This document shows positions 55,832-64,000 of a DNA stretch of 64,000 nt, piece after piece. Position numbers and translations under genes: made by a program. Below the pieces are notes generated by a model that ran no database searches, was not told the DNA's origin, and worked only from the letters and a program-made list of their open reading frames with translations. Origin of the DNA: Streptomyces sp. SLBN-31. GTDB taxonomy: Bacteria; Actinomycetota; Actinomycetes; Streptomycetales; Streptomycetaceae. Every line of letters begins with the position of its first letter. Position 1 is the stretch's first letter. Location of the stretch: contig NZ_VFNC01000002.1 of assembly GCF_006715395.1 (NCBI RefSeq), positions 1,860,001 through 1,924,000 of the forward strand, written 5' to 3'.

Positions 55832-56626
55832 GTGTCCAGCTCCGACATCTTCATCGGCGAGACCATCGGTACCGCCATACTCATCCTGCTCGGCGGCGGC
55901 GTCTGCGCGGCCGTCACGCTGAAGGCCTCCAAGGCGCGCAACGCCGGCTGGCTCGCCATCACCTTCGGGTGGGGCTTCGCCGTGCTGACGGCCGTCTACA
56001 CATCGGCGCCGCTGTCCGGCGCCCACCTCAACCCGGCCGTGACGCTCGCGCTCGCCATCAAGGACGGCGACTGGAGCAACGTTCCGGTCTACTGGGCCGG
56101 CCAGCTGCTGGGCGCCGCGATCGGCGCGACCCTGGTGTGGGTCGCCTACTACGGGCAGTTCCACGCGCACCTCACCGACAAGGAGATCGTCGGCGGCCCG
56201 GGTGCGCAGGCCACAACGGCCAAGGCCGTGGAGGCGCAGGAGAAGGGCGCGGGCCCGGTCCTCGGCGTCTTCTCCACCGGTCCGGAGATCCGTGTCGTCT
56301 GGCAGAACCTCGCCACGGAGATCATCGGCACCATCGTGCTGGTCCTGGCCGTGCTCACGCAGGGCCTCAACGACAAGGGCAACGGTCTGGGCACCCTGGG
56401 TGCGCTGATCACCGCGCTCGTCGTCGTCTCGATCGGTCTCTCCCTCGGCGGCCCGACGGGCTACGCGATCAACCCGGCCCGTGACCTGGGTCCGCGCATC
56501 GTGCACGCCCTCCTGCCCCTGCCCAACAAGGGCGGCTCCGACTGGGGGTACGCCTGGATCCCGGTGGTCGGTCCGCTGATCGGCGGCGCGATCGCTGCAG
56601 GCATCTACAACGTCGCTTTCGCTTAA
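55832..56626 (+). CDS. glpF: Glycerol facilitator GlpF (aquaglyceroporin)
   Basis: 264 residues from GTG 55832 behind AAAGGAG. MIP-family channel with six transmembrane helices and two NPA boxes, [10 protein letters not shown] and [11 protein letters not shown]; the Asp after the second NPA is typical of glycerol channels. Passive glycerol uptake across the cytoplasmic membrane. A charged insertion of about 40 residues between helices 3 and 4 (about 115-155) is usual in Streptomyces. First gene of the glpFKD operon. Confidence 0.96.
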   Translation: MSSSDIFIGETIGTAILILLGGGVCAAVTLKASKARNAGWLAITFGWGFAVLTAVYTSAPLSGAHLNPAVTLALAIKDGDWSNVPVYWAGQLLGAAIGATLVWVAYYGQFHAHLTDKEIVGGPGAQATTAKAVEAQEKGAGPVLGVFSTGPEIRVVWQNLATEIIGTIVLVLAVLTQGLNDKGNGLGTLGALITALVVVSIGLSLGGPTGYAINPARDLGPRIVHALLPLPNKGGSDWGYAWIPVVGPLIGGAIAAGIYNVAFA

Positions 56627-56674
56627 AGCACCGGTAGAACGACCCCTTAACTCACGGAAACCCAGGAGCACACA

Positions 56675-58213
<1,539 letters not shown>

Positions 58214-58259
58214 CGAGCACCCCGCAAGCTCGCGGCTCAATGAGGAGTAAGAACCCGAA

Positions 58260-59876
58260 ATGACCAGTCAGACCACCCTGCAGTCCGTGCCTGCCCTCGG
58301 TACGCACCCGGCCTCCGGCTCCAACCCGAGCCGCGCCGAGACCCGGGAGCAGCTCTCCAAGGCGTCGTACGACCTTCTCGTGATCGGCGGCGGCATCCTG
58401 GGCATCTCCACCGCCTGGCACGCCGCGCAGTCCGGCCTCAGGGTGGCTCTGGTCGACGCCGGCGACTTCGCCGGCGCCACCTCTTCCGCCTCCTCCAAGC
58501 TGCTCCACGGCGGTCTGCGCTACCTGCAGACCGGCGCGGTGAAGCTGGTGGCGGAGAACCACTTCGAGCGCCGTGCGGTCTCCCGCCAGGTGGCTCCTCA
58601 CCTGGCGAACCCGCTCACGTTCTACCTCCCCGTGTACAAGGGCGGGCCGCACGGCGCCGCGAAGCTCGGGGCGGGCGTCTTCGCCTACTCCGCGCTCTCC
58701 GCGTTCGGTGACGGCGTCGGTCACCTGCTGTCGCCCGCGCGGGCCGCGCAGGACGTGCCGGAGCTGCGCACCGACAACCTCAAGGCCGTGGCCGTCTACG
58801 GCGACGACCAGATGAACGACGCGCGTATGGCGCTGATGACGGTCCGCGCGGCCGTCGAGGCGGGCGCCGTCGTCCTCAACCACGCCGAGGTGACCGGACT
58901 CCGGTTCACCCGGGGCCGCGTGACGGGCGCGGACCTGAAGGACCGTACGACGGGCGACGAGTTCGGCGTGAACGCCCGTCTGGTGCTGAACGCGACCGGC
59001 CCGTGGGTCGACCACCTGCGCAGGATGGAGGACCCCGATGCGGCGCCGTCGATCCGTCTGTCGAAGGGCGCGCATCTGGTCCTGAAGCGGACGTCTCCGT
59101 GGAAGGCCGCGCTGGCGACCCCCATCGACAAGTACCGCATCACCTTCGCCCTCCCCTGGGAGGACATGCTGCTGCTCGGCACGACCGACGAGGAGTTCGA
59201 GGGCGACCCCGCGGACGTCGCGGTCACCGAGAAGGACATAGCACAGATCTTGGACGAGGCCGCGTTCTCGGTCCGGGACCAGCAGCTGTCCCGTGACCTG
59301 ATCACGTACTCGTTCGCGGGTCTGCGGGTGCTGCCGGGCGGCCCCGGCGACACGGCCAAGGCCAAGCGCGAGACGGTCGTCACCGAGGGCCGGGGCGGGA
59401 TGCTGTCCGTCGCGGGCGGCAAGTGGACGACCTTCCGGCACATCGGCCGTACGGTCATGCAGAAGCTGGAGGCGCTGCCGGGCGCTCCGCTCGGTGACGA
59501 CTTCGAGCCGATCGCCTCCCTGCCCAGGAAGCTGCCGCTGCCCGGTGTCGCCAACCCGCGCGCCGTCGCGCACCGGCTGCTGGTGGACAACCCGGCGCCG
59601 GGTCCGCGCATGGCCGCCGACACCGCCAAGCACCTGGCCACGCACTACGGTTCGCTGGCGTTCGACATCGCGCGGCTGGCGAACGAGAACCCGGAGCTGG
59701 GCCGGCGGGTCCACCCGGACGCCCCGGAGATCTGGGCGCAGGTCGTCTACGCCCGGGACAACGAGTGGGCCGAGACGCCCGACGACGTGCTGCGCCGCCG
59801 TACGACGCTGACGATCCGGGGCCTGGCCACGGACGACGTCCGCGCCAAGGTGCAGGACCTGCTCGACAAGAAGTGA
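58260..59876 (+). CDS. glpD: FAD-dependent glycerol-3-phosphate dehydrogenase GlpD
   Basis: 538 residues. N-terminal FAD-binding GGGILGISTAWHAAQSGLRV with ATSSASSKLLHGGLRYLQTG, then the substrate domain around YSFAGLRVLPGGPGDTAKA and VAGGKWTTFRHIGR. It oxidises glycerol-3-phosphate to dihydroxyacetone phosphate at the membrane, passing electrons to quinone. It is 46 bp after glpK with GAGGAG upstream of the ATG, and the operon ends at a strong hairpin. Confidence 0.97.
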   Translation: MTSQTTLQSVPALGTHPASGSNPSRAETREQLSKASYDLLVIGGGILGISTAWHAAQSGLRVALVDAGDFAGATSSASSKLLHGGLRYLQTGAVKLVAENHFERRAVSRQVAPHLANPLTFYLPVYKGGPHGAAKLGAGVFAYSALSAFGDGVGHLLSPARAAQDVPELRTDNLKAVAVYGDDQMNDARMALMTVRAAVEAGAVVLNHAEVTGLRFTRGRVTGADLKDRTTGDEFGVNARLVLNATGPWVDHLRRMEDPDAAPSIRLSKGAHLVLKRTSPWKAALATPIDKYRITFALPWEDMLLLGTTDEEFEGDPADVAVTEKDIAQILDEAAFSVRDQQLSRDLITYSFAGLRVLPGGPGDTAKAKRETVVTEGRGGMLSVAGGKWTTFRHIGRTVMQKLEALPGAPLGDDFEPIASLPRKLPLPGVANPRAVAHRLLVDNPAPGPRMAADTAKHLATHYGSLAFDIARLANENPELGRRVHPDAPEIWAQVVYARDNEWAETPDDVLRRRTTLTIRGLATDDVRAKVQDLLDKK

Positions 59877-59950
59877 CCGACCACCGGCCCCCTCCCGACC
59901 GGGGGCCGGCACGGGCGGGAACGGCCCCTCTCCCCTGGGGTGCCGGCTCC

Positions 59951-59994
59951 CGCGAGAGGGGCGGCTCCCTGCCGACGGAGCCGCCCCTCTCGCG
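59951..59994 (+). terminator. Terminator of the glp operon
   Basis: Perfect 18-bp stem CGCGAGAGGGGCGGCTCC / GGAGCCGCCCCTCTCGCG with an 8-nt loop, 75 bp after the glpD stop. Confidence 0.88.
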
Positions 59995-60125
59995 TTCGGC
60001 CGGGCGCCTCGGAGCACTGATCGCCGACCTGGAGGCGGGCACCCGGGCAGGCACATAATGAGGCTCAGACATCCGAGGTCTCGGCACGGTGCGGCGACAG
60101 GGATGAGGCGACAGGGAGGCCGGTC

Positions 60126-60797
60126 ATGGCAGTCACCGACGAGGCGATCGAGAAGATCAAGGGCATGATCGTCTCCGGCGCGCTGCGGCCGGGCGACCGG
60201 CTGCCCAAGGAGAGCGAACTCGCCTCCGAGCTGGGCCTGTCCCGCAACTCCCTGCGCGAGGCCGTCCGCGCCCTGTCGCTGATCCGGATCCTGGACGTGC
60301 GGCAGGGCGACGGCACCTATGTGACGAGCCTGGACCCGCAACTGCTGCTGGAGGCGCTGAGCTTCGTCGTGGACTTCCACCGCGACGACACCGTCCTGGA
60401 GTTCCTGGCGGTGCGCCGCATCCTGGAGCCGGCCGCGACCGCGATGGCGGCCTCCCGAATCAGCGAACAGCAACTGGACGCGCTCTCGGCCCAGTTGGAA
60501 AAGCTCGGGGACGCCCCGTCGGTGGAGGAACTGGTCGCCTGCGACCTCGACTTCCACCGGGGCATCGTGCAGAGCTCGGGCAACTCGGTGCTGTGCTCGC
60601 TGCTGGACGGTCTGTCGGGACCCACCACCCGGGCCCGGATCTGGCGCGGCCTGACCCAGGAGGACGCCGTCAGCCGCACCCTGCGCGAGCACCGGGCGAT
60701 CCTGTCGGCCCTGCGGGACCGGGACGCGGAGGCGGCGCGCTCCTGGGCGACGGTGCACATCGCGAGCGTGGAGCAGTGGCTGCGGTCGTCGCTGTGA
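60126..60797 (+). CDS. FadR-subfamily GntR regulator
   Basis: 223 residues. N-terminal winged helix (IKGMIVSGALRPGDRLPKES, ELASELGLSRNSLREAVRAL) and a C-terminal FCD effector domain with metal-ligand pattern (DLDFHRGIVQSSGN and EHRAILSALRDRD). Such regulators usually respond to carboxylic acids or sugar acids. No obvious target operon lies beside it except the glp genes upstream and the PAC2 gene downstream. The ribosome site GGGAGG is a few bases ahead of the ATG. Confidence 0.92.
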   Translation: MAVTDEAIEKIKGMIVSGALRPGDRLPKESELASELGLSRNSLREAVRALSLIRILDVRQGDGTYVTSLDPQLLLEALSFVVDFHRDDTVLEFLAVRRILEPAATAMAASRISEQQLDALSAQLEKLGDAPSVEELVACDLDFHRGIVQSSGNSVLCSLLDGLSGPTTRARIWRGLTQEDAVSRTLREHRAILSALRDRDAEAARSWATVHIASVEQWLRSSL

Positions 60798-60963
60798 GGG
60801 GCCTGTCCCCGAGCGGTGGCCCGGGGTGGCGATCTTGGGTGTCCGGGGGGTCCTTACGGGGCAGTGATCCGTTCACTCCCCCGTGCAAGGGGGCTGCGGG
60901 CGCCCCCGCGGAACGCCGTAAGGTTGGTGGGTCAAGCGAGGGCACGTCGGAAGGAGGCACTGG

Positions 60964-61869
60964 GTGATCGAGCTCGAGGGGGTTCCCGAGCTGATCGACC
61001 CGGTCATGGTGGCCGCGTTCGAGGGCTGGAACGATGCCGGCGACGCCGCCTCCACCGCGGTCGCACATCTGGACAGGGAGTGGAAGGGCGAGGTGTTCGC
61101 GGCGCTCGACGCCGAGGACTACTACGACTTCCAGGTGAACCGCCCCACGGTGTGGATGGACGCGGGAGTGCGCAAGATCACGTGGCCGACGACAAGGTTG
61201 TCCGTCGTCCGCGTCGGCGGCGAGAAGCCGCGTGACCTCGTGCTCGTGCGAGGCATCGAACCGTCCATGCGGTGGCGTTCGTTCTGCAACGAGTTGCTGG
61301 GCTTCGCGCACGAGCTGGGCGTGGAGCTGGTCGTCGTCCTCGGCGCCCTGCTCGGCGACACCCCGCACACCCGGCCGGTCCCGATCAGCGGAACGACGTC
61401 CGACCCCGACCTGGCCCAGCGGATGGATCTGGAGGAGACCAAGTACGAGGGCCCCACGGGCATCGTCGGCGTCCTCCAGGAGGCCTGCACGCACGCGGGT
61501 GTGCCGGCGGTCAGCCTGTGGGCGGCCGTGCCGCACTACGTGTCGCAGCCGCCGAACCCGAAGGCGACGCTGGCGCTGCTGAACCGGCTGGAGGACCTGA
61601 TCGACGTGCGCATCCCGCTGGGCGAGCTGCCCGAGGACGCGCGCGCCTGGCAGGTGGGCGTGGACCAGCTGGCCGCGGAGGACAGCGAGGTCGCCGAGTA
61701 CGTGCAGACGCTGGAGGAGGCCCGGGACACCGCGGAGCTGCCGGAGGCGTCCGGGGAGGCGATCGCCCGCGAGTTCGAGCGGTATCTGCGGCGCCGGGAC
61801 GGCCATACGAAACCCCCGACGACTCCCCCGAAACCGGGCGGGGAGGACGACGATTCCTCCGAGGAGTGA
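60964..61869 (+). CDS. PAC2-family protein (possible ParJ orthologue)
   Basis: 301 residues from GTG 60964 behind GGAGG. PAC2 (proteasome-assembly-chaperone-2-like) domain over residues 1-260, with MIELEGVPELIDPVMVAAFE, VVLGALLGDTPHTRPVPISG and AVPHYVSQPPNPKATLALLN. The C-terminal tail is charged, disordered. In S. coelicolor the gene after glpD is, as I recall, parJ (SCO1662), whose product modulates ParA during sporulation chromosome segregation. I infer that from gene order. Eukaryotic PAC2 homologues aid proteasome assembly, a possible link to the PrcAB locus. It ends at a strong hairpin. Confidence 0.85.
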   Translation: MIELEGVPELIDPVMVAAFEGWNDAGDAASTAVAHLDREWKGEVFAALDAEDYYDFQVNRPTVWMDAGVRKITWPTTRLSVVRVGGEKPRDLVLVRGIEPSMRWRSFCNELLGFAHELGVELVVVLGALLGDTPHTRPVPISGTTSDPDLAQRMDLEETKYEGPTGIVGVLQEACTHAGVPAVSLWAAVPHYVSQPPNPKATLALLNRLEDLIDVRIPLGELPEDARAWQVGVDQLAAEDSEVAEYVQTLEEARDTAELPEASGEAIAREFERYLRRRDGHTKPPTTPPKPGGEDDDSSEE

Positions 61870-61872
61870 GTG

Positions 61873-61905
61873 AGAGGGGCGGTGCGCCGGGCGCACCGCC
61901 CCTCT
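61873..61905 (+). terminator. Terminator after the PAC2 gene
   Basis: 15-bp perfect stem AGAGGGGCGGTGCGC / GCGCACCGCCCCTCT with a 3-nt loop, 4 bp after the PAC2 stop. It isolates the subtilase gene downstream. Confidence 0.87.
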
Positions 61906-62103
61906 TGTGTCCCCGGACTCCGGCGACGGTCCGTGACCTTTGGCCGGATTGAGGCGTGACCTCTGTTTCCGGACGGATTGCACACGTTACCCAATTCAAC
62001 TTGTTTCAAACGGAGTTGGTGAAAACGCTCTGGACGCCTCGCCGTCGGAGTGCTTGGTTGTGCAGCGAAGGCGCACCCGCGCGGACCGAAGGGAGCGGCA
62101 GCG

Positions 62104-63828
62104 ATGAGCGACCAGGTACAGCCGGGGCAGGGGCCGGGAGCCTCCGGGCCGGGCCCCGACGGAGCGGGATTCACCTATCACGGAGCCGAGCAGGAACTGA
62201 TCGTCGTCGCACGCCCGGAGGCCCGGCTGCGCGCGCGGCCCGAGGGCGTCCGCTCGGCGGCCGGCGCCGACGTCTCCGCGCTGGAGATGTTCCTCGGCGA
62301 CGAACAGCTCACGCTGGAGCCGCTGTTCGGCGGCGAGGAGCGGCTGCAACAGTCCTCCGCCCCGCCGGGCGGGCAGAACGTGCCCGACCTGGCCCTGTTC
62401 TACCGGGTGCGCGGCGGGGAGAGCCGCGCCCAGGAGCTGCGCTCACGGATCGCGGCGCTGCCGGGGATCGACACGGCGTACGTGAAGCCGGGCGCCGTGC
62501 CCGCCACCGTCGCCGGTGACAGCGGCCGGTTGAAGGAAGGCACCCCGGCCACCCCGGACTTCAGCGGCCGGCAGGGCTATCTGCGCCCTGCCCCCGAGGG
62601 GATAGACGCCCACTGGGCCTGGCAGCGTCCCGGTGGGACCGGTCAGGGGGTGACGGTCGTCGACGTCGAGGGCGCCTGGCAGTTGGGTCATGAGGACCTG
62701 GCCGCCAAGCTGGCCGGCGTCGTGGTCGGCAGTCCCCTGACCGACCTCGCGTGGCGCAACCACGGCACCGCGGTGATCGGTGTGATCGGCGGCGACCGGG
62801 GCGAGTTCGGGGTGAACGGCATCGCGCCGGACGCGGTGACCGCGGCCGCCTCCTTCCAGGGCATCGGTACGGCGGCGGCGATCCACGCGGCGGCCGACCG
62901 GCTCGGCCCCGGTGACGTCGTACTGGTCGAACTCCACCGCCCCGGGCCGCGGTTCGAGTGCGCCGAGCGCGACGACCAGCGCGGCTACATCGCGATCGAG
63001 TGGTGGCCGGACGACTTCGCGGCCATCCGGTACGCCACCGCCAGGGGCGTCATCGTGGTCGAGGCCGCGGGCAACGGCGCCGAATCGCTCGACGACGCGG
63101 TCTACGAGCGCCGCCCGGACGGCTTCCCCGAGTGGTGGCGCAACCCGTTCAACTCCTCCAACCCGTCCTCCGGCGCCGTCCTCGTCGGCGCGGGCGCCCC
63201 GCCGCCCGGCACGCACGGCCGCGACCACGGCCCGGACCGCTCACGGCTGGCGTTCTCCAACTACGGCGCCCGGCTGGACGCCCAGGGCTGGGGGCGCGAG
63301 GTCACGACCACCGGCGGCTCCTGGGACCGGCCCGGCGATCTGCAGGGCGGTCCCGAGGAGATCGCCTGGTACACGGACACGTTCTCCGGGACCTCCTCCG
63401 CCTCCCCGGTGGTGGTCGGCGCGCTGGCCGCGCTGCAGGGCATGCTCAAGGCGGCCGGCCAGCCCCCGATGTCCCCGGAGCGCGCCCGGCTGGTGCTGCG
63501 GACCACCGGCTCCGAGCAGCAGGACGCGCCGGGCCGCCCCGCCTCCCAGCGGATCGGCAGCCGGCCCGACATCAAGGCGGCCGTCACCCACCTGCTGCCG
63601 CACGCGATCGGCTCGGGCCGGGCCGAGCGGTACTGGGACGAGCTGCTGCCCTACCCCCGTGAACTCCCGCCCAGGCTGCGCCTGTTCGTGGCCGGCGCCT
63701 GGCGCAACCTCAATCGTCCGTCCCCCGAGATCCGCCAGGCGGTGCACGCCGCGTTCGCGGGGGGACGGCCCGACGTCCGGGTGTGGTTCTCGGACGACGA
63801 GATCGTCGGCCTGGTGGTCGCCGGCTGA
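62104..63828 (+). CDS. Subtilisin-like (S8) serine protease without signal peptide
   Basis: 574 residues from ATG 62104, with GGGAGCGG ahead. The N-terminal 160 residues have no recognised domain and no signal peptide; the sequence begins MSDQVQPGQGPGASGPGP. The catalytic domain carries D187 (VVDVEG, a variant of the usual D-T/S-G), H220 (NHGTAVIG), oxyanion N324 (AAGNG), and S431 (FSGTSSASP). All triad positions are present, so it is probably active, inside the cell or released by an unusual route. It precedes a gene for a Gln-rich repeat protein by 46 bp. Related actinobacterial subtilases can be seen with peptide substrates, but I cannot name this family. Confidence 0.87.
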   Translation: MSDQVQPGQGPGASGPGPDGAGFTYHGAEQELIVVARPEARLRARPEGVRSAAGADVSALEMFLGDEQLTLEPLFGGEERLQQSSAPPGGQNVPDLALFYRVRGGESRAQELRSRIAALPGIDTAYVKPGAVPATVAGDSGRLKEGTPATPDFSGRQGYLRPAPEGIDAHWAWQRPGGTGQGVTVVDVEGAWQLGHEDLAAKLAGVVVGSPLTDLAWRNHGTAVIGVIGGDRGEFGVNGIAPDAVTAAASFQGIGTAAAIHAAADRLGPGDVVLVELHRPGPRFECAERDDQRGYIAIEWWPDDFAAIRYATARGVIVVEAAGNGAESLDDAVYERRPDGFPEWWRNPFNSSNPSSGAVLVGAGAPPPGTHGRDHGPDRSRLAFSNYGARLDAQGWGREVTTTGGSWDRPGDLQGGPEEIAWYTDTFSGTSSASPVVVGALAALQGMLKAAGQPPMSPERARLVLRTTGSEQQDAPGRPASQRIGSRPDIKAAVTHLLPHAIGSGRAERYWDELLPYPRELPPRLRLFVAGAWRNLNRPSPEIRQAVHAAFAGGRPDVRVWFSDDEIVGLVVAG

Positions 63829-63874
63829 CGGTCCGGCAAGGCAAGGCCTCACATCAAGGGAAGGTGACATCCGT

Positions 63875-64000
63875 ATGAGCATCACCCCGCAGATGGGCCA
63901 CATGGGACAGCAGGGCCGGCACGGCCAGGCGTTCCCCAGCACCTCGCCCTACGAGCAGCAGGAGTACGGGCAACAGCAGCAGGAGTACGGGCAGCAGCAG
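63875..64000 (+). CDS. Glutamine-rich repeat protein, partial at right edge
   Basis: The first 42 residues only, start ATG 63875 behind AAGGGAAGG. After MSITPQMGHMGQQGRHGQAF comes a low-complexity tract with repeats of EYGQQQQ. The fragment is hydrophilic and has no signal peptide. It follows the subtilase gene at 46 bp and is likely co-transcribed. It could be a substrate, a partner, or an unrelated low-complexity protein; the missing C-terminal part is needed to say which. Confidence 0.62.
   Translation, partial: MSITPQMGHMGQQGRHGQAFPSTSPYEQQEYGQQQQEYGQQQ

Overview
The window is high-GC actinobacterial DNA from a Streptomyces chromosome. Evidence: dense genes with GTG/ATG starts, G/C third codon positions, a 'conservon' signalling operon, a complete Pup-proteasome locus, and a gylR-glpFKD glycerol operon next to metH. 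From memory, the backbone order matches the S. coelicolor SCO1628-SCO1662 neighbourhood. No tRNA, rRNA, CRISPR array or insertion sequence was seen.

Layout. 1-2.2 kb: part of a conservon (DUF742, roadblock and histidine-kinase-like proteins), probably the cvn9/rar operon. 2.4-21.1 kb: a block that appears to be accessory, lying between the conservon and helY. It starts with a TetR gene divergent from a four-gene urea or guanidine carboxylase/allophanate hydrolase operon, with a perfect 22-bp operator between them. A large LuxR-type ATPase regulator, an MFS exporter and a cluster of small membrane or stress-like genes follow (DUF2252, HdeD-like, SHOCT, DUF7144-like, diacylglycerol-kinase-like, DUF6325-like). 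A 17-bp dyad, TCACCC-N5-GGGTGA, recurs upstream of most transcription units of this cluster. A degenerate array of ~26-bp tandem repeats fills 14.46-14.95 kb.

21.3-42.4 kb: the core locus. It holds helY, tatC, tatA, two small genes, pafC, pafB, two FKBP prolyl isomerases, pafA, a LacI/MFS pair, prcA, prcB, an endonuclease VII-like gene, pup, dop and arc, then ferredoxin, a secreted protein and trmI. Most are on the minus strand. Together they attach Pup to proteins (PafA), remove it (Dop), unfold tagged proteins (ARC) and degrade them (PrcAB). PafBC is a WYL-domain transcriptional activator pair.

42.4-50.7 kb: an M50 site-2-type protease with CBS domains, a RecB-like nuclease with an in-frame repeat near its N terminus, an orphan NarL-type response regulator, two paralogous peptide-binding lipoproteins without permease genes, and a HAD phosphatase. 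50.8-60 kb: metH, then divergent gylR-glpF-glpK-glpD with two near-identical dyads that are likely GylR operators. 60-64 kb: a FadR-type regulator, a PAC2 protein (possible ParJ), a subtilisin-like protease without signal peptide, and the start of a glutamine-rich repeat protein cut by the right edge.

The most unusual material is the shared palindrome regulon with its candidate regulator and repeat array (10-21.2 kb), the subtilase/Q-rich pair at the right edge, and the endonuclease VII gene overlapping prcB.
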